A stretch of DNA of 64,000 bases from Acinetobacter tjernbergiae DSM 14971 = CIP 107465 (GCF_000374425.1 NZ_KB894362.1:62001-126000), one strand, 5' to 3'. Numbered from the stretch's first letter, positions 40,011 to 48,598 are shown. Made by a program: numbers and translations. The notes: generated from the letters alone by a model not told the origin.

Positions 40011-41594
40011 ATGACAAGTCGATCAATTCTATTGTCACGTCGAAAGTTTTTAGCACAAAGTCTTAGCGCAGTAGGTGGTGTATCTTTAATAGGGAGCTTG
40101 TCTGGCTGCGATCAATCACCACAAACGGGTACTGAAGTACAGAGCCCATCTTCACTCACTCCCAAACATGGTGGAACGATTCGATTGGGTCTAATTGGTG
40201 GACAACAATCAGGCAGTTTAGATCCACATCTGTCTACTTCAAGCGCAGGAATTACCCGAGGTTTTGCCATATATAACAAGCTATGGGAATGGGATGAAAA
40301 TATGCTGCCACGTCTTGCCTTGGCTGAATTTGCTGAACCAAATCATAATGCGAGTGAATGGACCATTCGTCTACGTAAAGGTCTAGAATTCCATCACGGT
40401 AAAACAATTACTGCTGATGATGTGATTTTCTCAGTAAAACGTTTAACTGACCCAAAGCTTGCTTCACCGTTTCGAAATCTGGTGCAATGGATTGATCGGG
40501 ATCGCATTCAAAAATTAGATGAATATACTGTTCGTATTCCTTTTATCAATTCAATTGCTGGTTTCGTTGCACTACCTGAAACTTGGGTGAATTTTGGTGG
40601 AATCGTACCTACCGACTTTGATCCAATCCACAATCCAGTCGGTGCTGGGCCTTATAAAGTTAAACAATTTATACCCGGTCAACGTTCTGTCTTCACCCGT
40701 TTTGAAAACTATTTTAAAGCGGATCAACCTTATGCAGACAGTTTTGAGGTGATTGATTTTAAAGATCAAGTCTCGCGTTTAAATGCCTTATTAGCAGGAC
40801 AAATTGATGTCGCCAATGCCATTTCACCTGAATACATTAAAATTCTGGAGCAGGCGAAACATATTCAAACCATTCGTTCTGAAACCAATACCCATAATGG
40901 TTTTGACTTTAATACGCAACAAGCCCCTTTTAATGATCCTAAAGTCCGTCAGGCATTTCGTTTAATTGCCAATCGTGAGGAGCTTGTACAACGTGGCTTA
41001 AATGGTCAGGGACGTATTGCCAATGATCTCTACTCACCACAGGACCCTGCTTTTCTTAACCTCCCCCAACGTCAGCAAAATATCGAGGAAGCAAAAAAAT
41101 TATTGGCACAAGCTGGTTTTAAAGATGGTTTAAATGTTGAACTTGTTGCGCCTGCTGGCAGCGCCCAACCTGCACTGATCTTTGCAGAACAAGCAAAACA
41201 TGCCAATGTGAATATACGAGTCAAACAAGTCGATGCCGCTACATTTAATGGAGCAGACCGCAATAAATGGCAATTGTCGAGTAACGCAACCAATGTCGGT
41301 ACACCCTATTTATCTACTGCTGTTGTCAATGATGCGCCGATTTCAACAACCAATAAAATCAATTTTAAAGATCCTGAATATAGTGAGTTGTTTTATAAGG
41401 CACTTGCCGAACCAGATTTAGCAAAGCGAAAAGTGTATTTAATCCAAGCACAGAAAATTCAACATGAACGTGGTGGGATGCTAATTTGGGGATTTAGCCA
41501 TACCATTGATGCAGCGACAAAAAATATTGGAGGCTTAGCCCCAGAACATACTATTTTTCCAACGTGGCGTTTTGAGAAATTATGGAAGGCTTAA
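40011..41594 (+). CDS. Family 5 ABC solute-binding protein, Tat lipoprotein
   Basis: A 527-residue extracytoplasmic binding protein of the peptide/nickel (SBP_bac_5) family. The N-terminus has a twin-arginine signal (SRRKFLAQ) followed by a lipobox (SGC near residue 33). ITADDVIFSVKRLTDP and VGAGPYKVKQFIPGQR are family hallmarks. It is a close paralogue of the protein at 44001-45575 (long identical stretches such as GKTITADDVIFS). No permease or ATPase gene is adjacent on this strand, so it is an orphan binding protein. A terminator follows. Confidence 0.9.
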   Translation: MTSRSILLSRRKFLAQSLSAVGGVSLIGSLSGCDQSPQTGTEVQSPSSLTPKHGGTIRLGLIGGQQSGSLDPHLSTSSAGITRGFAIYNKLWEWDENMLPRLALAEFAEPNHNASEWTIRLRKGLEFHHGKTITADDVIFSVKRLTDPKLASPFRNLVQWIDRDRIQKLDEYTVRIPFINSIAGFVALPETWVNFGGIVPTDFDPIHNPVGAGPYKVKQFIPGQRSVFTRFENYFKADQPYADSFEVIDFKDQVSRLNALLAGQIDVANAISPEYIKILEQAKHIQTIRSETNTHNGFDFNTQQAPFNDPKVRQAFRLIANREELVQRGLNGQGRIANDLYSPQDPAFLNLPQRQQNIEEAKKLLAQAGFKDGLNVELVAPAGSAQPALIFAEQAKHANVNIRVKQVDAATFNGADRNKWQLSSNATNVGTPYLSTAVVNDAPISTTNKINFKDPEYSELFYKALAEPDLAKRKVYLIQAQKIQHERGGMLIWGFSHTIDAATKNIGGLAPEHTIFPTWRFEKLWKA

Positions 41595-41616
41595 GCACAT
41601 CTGTTTAACTTTGCTT

Positions 41617-41642
41617 CCCCTCTTTATGAGGGGATTTTTATT
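41617..41642 (+). terminator. Rho-independent terminator of the binding-protein gene
   Basis: A 6-bp GC-rich stem (CCCCTC / GAGGGG) with a 5-nt loop followed by ATTTTTATT, starting 22 bases after the stop at 41594. Confidence 0.85.
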
Positions 41643-41660
41643 CTACTGGCAGAATAAATT

Positions 41661-41681
41661 AAAAAAGCTGCCGAAGCAGCT
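41661..41681 (-). terminator. UUCG-loop terminator of the exbB-exbD operon
   Basis: On the minus strand: AGCTGC, loop TTCG, GCAGCT, then TTTTTT. The C(UUCG)G tetraloop is exceptionally stable. It lies 20 bases after the exbD stop and marks the end of the seven-gene operon that begins at 48598. Confidence 0.9.
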
Positions 41682-41700
41682 ATTTAAGATGTGGCTGGGA

Positions 41701-42105
41701 TTATTGAGGAACAGTGATCACCGATAATTTATCTACGCCGACTCGTTCAATACTTGCCAATAATTTTGCCACTGTCCCATAAGGAACAGTTTCATCCGCA
41801 TTCAGGTTCAAAGCCAGCTTAGGGTTGCTATTCTTGCGTGACTGAATTTCTTGTTCAAAACTTGCAAGTGACACTCTGTCCTTATCCAAAAATATCTCAC
41901 CCTGTGGATTAACACTAATCACGACAGCTTTATTCTGATCAGTAGATTGAGTCGGTGCGGCCTTAGGTAAATTGACTTTCACCGTATTGGTCAGCAAAGG
42001 TGCTGTGACGATAAAGACAATCAACAAAACCAACATCACATCCACCAACGGTGTAATGTTGATTTCACTCACCACATCATCGTCTTGAGAGGTAGAAATT
42101 GCCAT
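41701..42105 (-). CDS. exbD: ExbD proton-channel subunit
   Basis: A 134-residue protein with one N-terminal membrane helix (INITPLVDVMLVLLIVFIV, with the proton-path Asp22) and a periplasmic domain ending in DKLSVITVPQ. With ExbB it couples the proton gradient to TonB. It overlaps exbB by one base and is the last gene of the operon. Length and motif are those of ExbD rather than TolR. Confidence 0.93.
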   Translation of the reverse strand: MAISTSQDDDVVSEINITPLVDVMLVLLIVFIVTAPLLTNTVKVNLPKAAPTQSTDQNKAVVISVNPQGEIFLDKDRVSLASFEQEIQSRKNSNPKLALNLNADETVPYGTVAKLLASIERVGVDKLSVITVPQ

Positions 42106-42842
42106 TATGCGAATACTCCTTTCTCTTTCACTTCTTTTGTTGAAGCATCATTCAGAATCGTAGTCTCTGCTGTATTTTTGGTTTTAGCAGTCGGCAATTG
42201 AAAACCAGCCTTTTGATTTAAACTGACAAAATCTGTTGCAAAATCATCTAAGTCTGCACCAATCGCTTTAACTTTACGTACAAAGTAGTTATAAGCAAGT
42301 ACAGCAGGTACAGCAACAGCGATACCAATTCCTGTTGCAATCAATGCCTCTCCAATCGGTCCAGCAACGACATCCATACTTGCATTACCAGAATGGGCAA
42401 TCGCCTGTAATGCATGAATGATTCCGAATACTGTACCAAACAAACCAATAAAGGGTGCATTGTTACCAATAGATGCCAATAGCGCTGAACCTTTCTCCAA
42501 TTGACGACGTTCAGTTAGAATTTGTTTGCGTAAGTGACGTTCCAATAGGTCCTGACGGCTCCAACTGTTTTGCAAGTCATGGTGTGTTTTTTCATCTGCT
42601 TCTATCAGTGTTTTAAACCCCGCATTTGCAACACGTGCTGCTGGTCCTTGACCCGATTCAGATTTAGTTACGGCGTCAGATAAATTTTTTGCTTTCCAAA
42701 ACGCCTCTACGAAACGTTTATCTTGTTTTGATGCTCTTTGGGTCTGAACAATTTTGATTACAACCAATGCCCAAGTCACAATAGAGAAAGCGACTAATAA
42801 CCAGATAGTGCCGTCATGGATCAATGAATTAATGTCAGTCAT
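42105..42842 (-). CDS. exbB: ExbB proton-channel subunit
   Basis: A 245-residue MotA/TolQ/ExbB-family protein with three membrane helices: about 12-30, 125-150 (LLASIGNNAPFIGLFGTVFGI, the family signature) and 165-190 (GEALIATGIGIAVAVPAVLAY). It forms the pentameric channel with ExbD inside. It follows the permease::TonB chimera by 31 bp, exactly where a normal tonB-exbB-exbD operon would have it, which shows where the TonB part of that chimera came from. Confidence 0.93.
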   Translation of the reverse strand: MTDINSLIHDGTIWLLVAFSIVTWALVVIKIVQTQRASKQDKRFVEAFWKAKNLSDAVTKSESGQGPAARVANAGFKTLIEADEKTHHDLQNSWSRQDLLERHLRKQILTERRQLEKGSALLASIGNNAPFIGLFGTVFGIIHALQAIAHSGNASMDVVAGPIGEALIATGIGIAVAVPAVLAYNYFVRKVKAIGADLDDFATDFVSLNQKAGFQLPTAKTKNTAETTILNDASTKEVKEKGVFA

Positions 42843-42873
42843 GTAAATATCCTCTTAATCTATAAAATTAAAT

Positions 42874-44004
42874 TTATTTCGGTAATTGATAATGAATTGG
42901 AACATCGACCCAACCTTCTACAGGGGTTTTACCTTTTAAAGCGGGTGAAAATTTCCATTGCTTTACTGTTCTTACAGCAGCGCTATCTAAAAGTTTTTTG
43001 CCACTACTTTGCTTGACACTGACCGTATCAGGGCTACCATTTGCTAATACTTTGACCCTTAAAATCACAGAACCCTCCCAACCACGTTCTAGTGCCTGTT
43101 CTGGATATTCGGGTGCAGGATTACTCAGATAACTGAAAACCACTTCAATAATGAGAGCACCACTCAGCAAAACCCGTATCGTTAATGCTGTTCCCTGCAC
43201 CACGGGCACCAATGCATTTGGTAAAACATGTTTCCATATGATCCGTCGCTCAGGAATACCACGTAATCGTGCAGAGGTCACATAGTCCGACTCAAGTGCA
43301 TCAATCATGGAACCACGAACTAAATGCATCAAATATGGAATAAGCGATAAGGCCAAAGTTAAAATCGGTAAAACTAAAAACTCTATTTGGCTAAAAGCTG
43401 ACTGCTCTGGAATCAACAAGGATGCAGCTGGCAATATGTGCAGGATTGAGGTTGAGAAAAACATCATTAACCAGATTGCAATCACAAATCCTGGAACAGC
43501 CTTGAATAGAATAGAGCTAGAAACAATAATACGATCTAGTTTGCTATCTCGACGGAGTGACAGCCACACCCCCAGTACCACAGAAAGTGGTACTGTAATG
43601 ACAATAACTAAGATCGTTAATGCAACGGTGTTACCAAAATAATTCTGAACAATCTGTACAACAGGTACATTTGAATCAATCGAACGGCCAAAATTACCTT
43701 GCAATAATTGACTCAGCCAATGCCAGTATTGAATCAATATTGGATCGTTCAGGCCCAATTGTTCACGAAGTATTTGAACCGTCGCTTCGGGTGCTTCTGG
43801 GCCCAAAATGACGCGAGCCGGATCAGATGGGAGTGCTTGTGTGGCAATAAATACAATGAGACTAATCACAAATACGACCAATACACCTGACAACAACCGT
43901 GTGAAAAACCAAGGTAACCATGCTGGTATTTCAAATGAGCTCGTCATTGTTTGATGTGAAATGGCTGTCTCTATATTGCTGGATTGCGTTGTCATAGCGG
44001 TCAC
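42874..44004 (-). CDS. Chimera: DppB-type ABC permease (first five helices) fused to TonB C-terminal domain
   Basis: A 376-residue protein made of two unrelated parts. Residues about 28-290 match DppB/OppB permeases: LLSGVLVVFVISLIVFIATQ, the LGPEAPEATVQILREQLGLNDP segment, and the EAA loop (SDYVTSARLRGIPERRIIWK). At about residue 292, inside IIEVVFSY, the sequence switches to a TonB C-terminal domain (NPAPEYPEQALERGWEGSV, then VKQWKFSPALKGK, ending HYQLPK). The permease's sixth helix and TonB's own anchor and Pro-rich spacer are missing. Five helices from a cytoplasmic N-terminus leave the TonB domain in the periplasm, its proper side. It overlaps the binding-protein gene by 4 bp and precedes exbB. 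Transport as an ABC permease should be lost; TonB function is possible. Confidence 0.88.
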   Translation of the reverse strand: MTAMTTQSSNIETAISHQTMTSSFEIPAWLPWFFTRLLSGVLVVFVISLIVFIATQALPSDPARVILGPEAPEATVQILREQLGLNDPILIQYWHWLSQLLQGNFGRSIDSNVPVVQIVQNYFGNTVALTILVIVITVPLSVVLGVWLSLRRDSKLDRIIVSSSILFKAVPGFVIAIWLMMFFSTSILHILPAASLLIPEQSAFSQIEFLVLPILTLALSLIPYLMHLVRGSMIDALESDYVTSARLRGIPERRIIWKHVLPNALVPVVQGTALTIRVLLSGALIIEVVFSYLSNPAPEYPEQALERGWEGSVILRVKVLANGSPDTVSVKQSSGKKLLDSAAVRTVKQWKFSPALKGKTPVEGWVDVPIHYQLPK

Positions 44005-45575
44005 CCCCTACGCCAAAATTCATCTGTACGCCACGCAGCAAAGCCTGTGCGATCGGGTGTTACTCCACCAATTTGGCCAGAATGTGCATCGAGTACATTA
44101 TTAAAACCCCAAATGAGCAAACCACCTTGCTCATGTTGAATGTGCTGTGCTTCATGAATGAGAACTTTGCGTTTTTCCAAATCAGGCTGTTGTAATGCGG
44201 TATGAACCAATTCAGTAAAACGCTCATTGTTAAATCGAGTTTTATTATTTGCCGCACCCGGCCCATCAATTTGCAAAACGGTTAATAAAAAAGGTCGTGA
44301 AACGTTTGAACCTGTACTAAATGCCCAATCTTGTTTTACAGCATCAGCAAAGGTGGCAGCTTCAACCTGTTTAACATTAACAATAACACCAGCCTGAGCC
44401 GCATGCTGAGCAAAAACCAATGCAGCATTGCTATCTGGACCTGTATATAAATCAACTGCCAAGCTATTGCTAAAACCAGCTTCTTTCAACAACGCCTTCG
44501 CTTTATTTAAATCTTGCTTACGCTGTGGAATACTGTGGTCATATACTGGATCACTAAAGGAATAGAGATCATTTGCAACTCGTCCTTGTCCAGCTAAAGC
44601 CCGTTTAACCAAATCATCTCTATTGGCAATCAATCTAAAAGCTTGACGTACTCGAGGATCATTGAAAGGTGCTTTTGAGGTATTCATATCAAAAGATTGC
44701 CAAGCATCTGTTTCTGAGGAAACGAGATTCAATCGTTTATTGGCTTGAATTAAAGAAATATGCTCGGCACTTACCCCTGAAGCAATGTCAATTTGACCCG
44801 ATTGTAAAGCAGCAAGCCGCCCTGTCTGGTCTTTAAAATCAATGATTTCTATTGCATCAGCATAAGGTTTATTTTCTTTCCAGTAATTTTCAAAACGGAC
44901 AAAGCGTGAACGCTGGCCCGGTGTAAAACTGTCAAGCTTAAACGGCCCTGCTCCTACGACATTTTTAACTGGGTCATAATCTGTAGGAACGATACCCCCC
45001 CAACTCATCCATGCCTCAGGTAAAGCGACCAAGCCTTTTCCTTGAGTAAAAGGAATCTCAACTGTGTATTCATCTCGCTTTTTAATCTCATTCCTTTGCA
45101 AAGAATAAAGATAGGCTGCAAATGGAGAAGCGAGTTTAGGGTCGGTTAAACGGCGTAAGGAGAAAATAACATCATCAGCAGTAATCGTTTTACCATGATG
45201 AAATTCGAGTCCTTTTTTTAAGCGAATGGTCCATTTCGTCCCATCATTATTCGGCTCCGCAAATTCAGCAAGTGCGAGTTTGGGCTGGATATCTCTACCC
45301 CATTCCCATAATTTTGCATATAAAGGCCAACCTCTGAATGCACTGGACATACCAATAGGCTTGTGCGCATCTAAATTACCTGCTTGATTGCCATTGATTA
45401 CTCCAATTTTGATCACACCGCCTTTTTTCGGAATATCATTTTGAGTATTACTAGGATGAGCACTTTCAGAAGATGAAGAGTCAGTTTTAGAACATCCTAT
45501 CAGGCTCATTGCAGCAACAGCTCCAACCCCCAATCCAGTCTGCTTAATCAGTTCTCGACGTGTAATTTTGTTCAT
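44001..45575 (-). CDS. Family 5 ABC solute-binding protein, Tat lipoprotein
   Basis: A 524-residue SBP_bac_5 protein with a twin-arginine signal (TRRELIKQTG) and lipobox (LIGC near residue 28). Family motifs: ITADDVIFSLRRLTDP and VGAGPFKLDSFTPGQR. It is a paralogue of the plus-strand protein at 40011. Its stop overlaps the start of the permease::TonB gene and it follows the monooxygenase by 10 bp. In an intact locus the permease would be its partner; here only a permease fragment remains and no ATPase gene is present, so uptake through this protein needs outside subunits. Confidence 0.9.
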   Translation of the reverse strand: MNKITRRELIKQTGLGVGAVAAMSLIGCSKTDSSSSESAHPSNTQNDIPKKGGVIKIGVINGNQAGNLDAHKPIGMSSAFRGWPLYAKLWEWGRDIQPKLALAEFAEPNNDGTKWTIRLKKGLEFHHGKTITADDVIFSLRRLTDPKLASPFAAYLYSLQRNEIKKRDEYTVEIPFTQGKGLVALPEAWMSWGGIVPTDYDPVKNVVGAGPFKLDSFTPGQRSRFVRFENYWKENKPYADAIEIIDFKDQTGRLAALQSGQIDIASGVSAEHISLIQANKRLNLVSSETDAWQSFDMNTSKAPFNDPRVRQAFRLIANRDDLVKRALAGQGRVANDLYSFSDPVYDHSIPQRKQDLNKAKALLKEAGFSNSLAVDLYTGPDSNAALVFAQHAAQAGVIVNVKQVEAATFADAVKQDWAFSTGSNVSRPFLLTVLQIDGPGAANNKTRFNNERFTELVHTALQQPDLEKRKVLIHEAQHIQHEQGGLLIWGFNNVLDAHSGQIGGVTPDRTGFAAWRTDEFWRRG

Positions 45576-45585
45576 TTTTTCTCCC

Positions 45586-46779
45586 TTAAACGACGATTTC
45601 TTGATTCAAGAGAGAATCAATGGATGAATTTTTATTGAGCTTAGGTAACTCAAAACCATGATCGAGCTCTAATAACGGGAACAATAAATCAGCTACACGA
45701 TAGGCTTCTCCAATTAAAGGGAAACCAGATAAGATAAAAGCAGATACACCATAGCTTTCGTATTCTTTAATCCGTTCAGCAATATTTTCAGCACTACCAA
45801 CTAAGGCAGTACCTGCTGCTGGGTTTAAAATATCAAAACCAAATAAAGATGGCCCAGTCCAAACATTCGGGTAAATTTCAAAGTCTTTGGCACGAGGTAA
45901 TACCCCATGTCGTAACAAAGTGAGGTTCCTTTGAACGATCGGATTTGAGCTGTGATAACTCTCAAAAGTTTCATTGGGAGGAAGCTGCCGTTTAACAGCT
46001 TCGATTGCATAATTTAAATCAATTTTGTCGAGTAATGACTGAGCATACTGCCAAGCCTCTTCTTCTGTTTCTCGAACAATAATTTGCAATCGAGTACCAA
46101 ACTCTAAAGTACGCCCAATTATTGCAGCCTCATCCGAGACTTTGCTAAACTTTTCTCCAAGCAGTGGTGGCGTATTCGCAAAACTTAAATACACATCGAG
46201 TAATTCAACAGAATGCTGAACGCCTTTCGCAGAAGTTCCAGCTCCCCATAAAGGAACACCCTGCTTTTGAGTTGGACCACTCCATTTGGACATAGGAGAT
46301 CCACTTTCTAGACGTGGCGCAATTTGAATAAATTCCCCCTCAAATCCAGACCTATCTCCTAAATAGTTTTGCTGAAATGCTGTCCAGTATTCCTTGCTAA
46401 AGTCATAACGCTCATCATGAGTATAGTGAATACCTAAAGCTGCCAAACCCTTATCATTTCCATTGACGACATTAAATAACAAACGCCCTTTAGAAAATGC
46501 ATCAAAAGTTTGCGCATATTTTGCCAATACTGCTGGCTGGACTTCTCCAGGATGTTGGGCAACCAGAAACTTTAAACGTTCAGTAAAGGGAATTAAGCTT
46601 GCAGCAACAGCAAGTGTTTCATACTCGCTGGTACCCATCAGTGAACCGTAAAAACCAAGTCGATCCGCAGTAATCGCAATCTGTTGCAAGTGTTCATAAT
46701 CGGTATCCCACCGCCCAGATTCCAACCAAGGATATGGCCCATCTGGAGAAGTGAGATACCATAAAAGTTTTACAGCCAT
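45586..46779 (-). CDS. SsuD-like FMNH2-dependent monooxygenase (LLM class)
   Basis: A 397-residue luciferase-like flavin enzyme of the SsuD branch: KLLWYLTSPDGPYPW, LQQIAITADRLGFYGSLM, ERLKFLVAQHPGEVQPAVLAK (in parts), GRLLFNVVNGND and HDERYDFSKEYW. It is distinct from the monooxygenase at 33339 (only family-level similarity). It lies 10 bp before the binding-protein gene and 33 bp after the aldolase-like gene in one operon. It probably oxidises a sulfonate or sulfone; FMNH2 would come from the MsuE-like reductase at 32523. Substrate unknown. Confidence 0.88.
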   Translation of the reverse strand: MAVKLLWYLTSPDGPYPWLESGRWDTDYEHLQQIAITADRLGFYGSLMGTSEYETLAVAASLIPFTERLKFLVAQHPGEVQPAVLAKYAQTFDAFSKGRLLFNVVNGNDKGLAALGIHYTHDERYDFSKEYWTAFQQNYLGDRSGFEGEFIQIAPRLESGSPMSKWSGPTQKQGVPLWGAGTSAKGVQHSVELLDVYLSFANTPPLLGEKFSKVSDEAAIIGRTLEFGTRLQIIVRETEEEAWQYAQSLLDKIDLNYAIEAVKRQLPPNETFESYHSSNPIVQRNLTLLRHGVLPRAKDFEIYPNVWTGPSLFGFDILNPAAGTALVGSAENIAERIKEYESYGVSAFILSGFPLIGEAYRVADLLFPLLELDHGFELPKLNKNSSIDSLLNQEIVV

Positions 46780-46812
46780 AGTATTCTCTATATTTATATT
46801 TGAATCAGATTT

Positions 46813-47523
46813 CTAATGAAGTGGAAGTAATCCAAGCGACTTCGCTTTATCGGTTAAACCACTCATTCGCCACTGCTGATGTAAAACACCTTGTCCGTAT
46901 TCCCGGCTTCCCCCAGCTAATTCAGCAAGTAGTTGAATCTGTGCACCTTCCTCAAGTAACAAGATAAATTCAGCTGTTTCTTGTAATCCCTGACGTCCCC
47001 ATACCGTTGCACCACCGTTGGCTTCTAAAATTGCTCGATGTTCGATATCAATTTTGAGTTGATCTAAAATGAAATCTACTTCTGCCTGACGGCGATCAAT
47101 ATAAATCGGTAGTTCTTTAAATAAATGAAAGCGTTGAACAGGCACATAACGAATCGGTAAGGTACGATGGGTTTGCGCCCAAGCCCCTAAATTCGGCGCG
47201 TGTACATGAGATATTGTGGTGACATCTGCGTGCTCACGAAAAAGCTTGTTATAACGTCCACCTGCATTTTTTCTACCCAATAAAACTTCACCATCAATGG
47301 TCTCCACAAGTACTTTGCTTTTTTTATCTTTAGACCACGGTCCTGCATAGTTAAAAGTGACTAAAGTGTTATCAGGTCCACGTTCAACAAAATTAACCGT
47401 TCCATTTGCCGTGATTGTTCTTGTTTCACGGAATACTTCAAAAGCAAATTCAGCTTTTTCACGGTTCAGTTCAATAAAGTCATTCAGTTCAGGAGACAGT
47501 GGGGTTTGAATAAGTGTTGTCAT
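46813..47523 (-). CDS. Class II aldolase/adducin-domain protein
   Basis: A 236-residue protein with the class II aldolase pattern: a metal-binding His pair in TTISHVHAPNLGAWAQTHR (about residues 104-122) and a later ANGGATVWGRQGLQE, where other members have a metal-binding His. The usual glycine-rich phosphate loop is only weakly present (ITANGTVNFVERG, KNAGGRYNK). It lies 13 bp after the DszB-like gene in the operon. It may process the carbon part of a sulfur compound, but no substrate can be named. The ATG at 47523 has AGGAT upstream and is preferred to a TTG six bases earlier. Confidence 0.7.
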   Translation of the reverse strand: MTTLIQTPLSPELNDFIELNREKAEFAFEVFRETRTITANGTVNFVERGPDNTLVTFNYAGPWSKDKKSKVLVETIDGEVLLGRKNAGGRYNKLFREHADVTTISHVHAPNLGAWAQTHRTLPIRYVPVQRFHLFKELPIYIDRRQAEVDFILDQLKIDIEHRAILEANGGATVWGRQGLQETAEFILLLEEGAQIQLLAELAGGSREYGQGVLHQQWRMSGLTDKAKSLGLLPLH

Positions 47524-47536
47524 GATCAATATCCTA

Positions 47537-48598
47537 TTAAAATTGTTTATTTTGGCGGCGTTTTAAAACTTCGAGTAAAGGACGGTGGTCGACCCATGTA
47601 TCAAGATCTACGTCTTTTTCAAGGAAGCCATGTAACCAAAGAAAATCTTTTTGTTGTTTTAAAAGCTCAAGGCGTTCTTCACTTAATGAAGGATGTAAAG
47701 ATTTATGGAAATTATTACGATACGCTGTAGCGACACTTTCAGCCCCCGCAATGGTTTCATCTTGTAGAATAACCAGTACTTCATCTAAATGATCTTCAGC
47801 CCAATCTGCGGTATCAAACAGTTCTTCGAGAAAATCAACGACAACATCAAAGTGATCTTTCAATAAATCTTCATGTACGGTAATAGGACGAGGCGTCCCA
47901 TTGTTTACACGAGAGGTCACATCCTCAAATTGATCCAGATCAATTCCAACCTTTAAACCGCGTTTTGTCGCAGCTTCGACAGCCGATGCCCCTTTAACAT
48001 AAACGGCATCAACTTCACCTGTGATTAATGCATCCAACCCCGACCAATAAGTACTCGCATCACGTTCTTGATTATGTGATTCCGCTCTTTCAGGCACTTC
48101 AATAAAATCCACATCACGGAAGGTTAAATTTGCGAGTTGCAAAGCGCCCCGAATACCTTGTAAAGACATGGCTCTAAAGATGCTACCCGCTCGTTTATCT
48201 GCATATTCTGGTAAAGCAACTTTCACATTTTTTAAATGCTCTGGCAGGCTGATTTCAGAATCCGGACGAACAATAAACACTTGCCATTCATCAATCCATG
48301 TCAAACCAATGAGTCGACTTGGAGCACCTTCAGAACGAGCAGCTAATGCTGGAACATTTCCGCCTTCTCGAAATAATGCTGGCAGCTGATGATCAAAATG
48401 ATGAACAGATAGACCTTTGCGCGCATCTTGTAAAACAGCAACATCGATACCATGCTGTTCAAACTTTTCAATGAGGGTTCCACGTTTTAGTGAGATACCT
48501 GTTGCAGTTGGAACTGGACATCGTGTTACCCAAATTTCGGATAAAGTAATTTTCGCAAATTCTTTAGAATTTTCTTTTTTATCGATAACAAGTGACAT
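47537..48598 (-). CDS. DszB-like sulfinate desulfinase (periplasmic-binding-protein fold, cytoplasmic)
   Basis: A 353-residue protein without a signal peptide, so not a real binding protein despite the fold. It aligns from end to end with my memory of Rhodococcus DszB, the 2'-hydroxybiphenyl-2-sulfinate desulfinase. The nucleophile region TRCPVP has Cys27, the same position as DszB Cys27. VHHFDH and FREGGNVPAL give His66/His67 and Arg77, matching DszB His60 and Arg70. C-terminal ELLKQQKDFLWLHGFLEK corresponds to ALLERTQQFLLTNNLLQE. First gene of the operon, with AAGGA before the ATG. It should release sulfite from an organic sulfinate; the substrate is unknown. Confidence 0.8.
   Translation of the reverse strand: MSLVIDKKENSKEFAKITLSEIWVTRCPVPTATGISLKRGTLIEKFEQHGIDVAVLQDARKGLSVHHFDHQLPALFREGGNVPALAARSEGAPSRLIGLTWIDEWQVFIVRPDSEISLPEHLKNVKVALPEYADKRAGSIFRAMSLQGIRGALQLANLTFRDVDFIEVPERAESHNQERDASTYWSGLDALITGEVDAVYVKGASAVEAATKRGLKVGIDLDQFEDVTSRVNNGTPRPITVHEDLLKDHFDVVVDFLEELFDTADWAEDHLDEVLVILQDETIAGAESVATAYRNNFHKSLHPSLSEERLELLKQQKDFLWLHGFLEKDVDLDTWVDHRPLLEVLKRRQNKQF

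Noticed and set aside
47537..48598. Reading this gene as a NitT/TauT-type ABC binding protein
   Set aside because: It lacks any signal peptide or lipobox and carries the DszB nucleophile and His/Arg pattern, so an enzyme is the better call.
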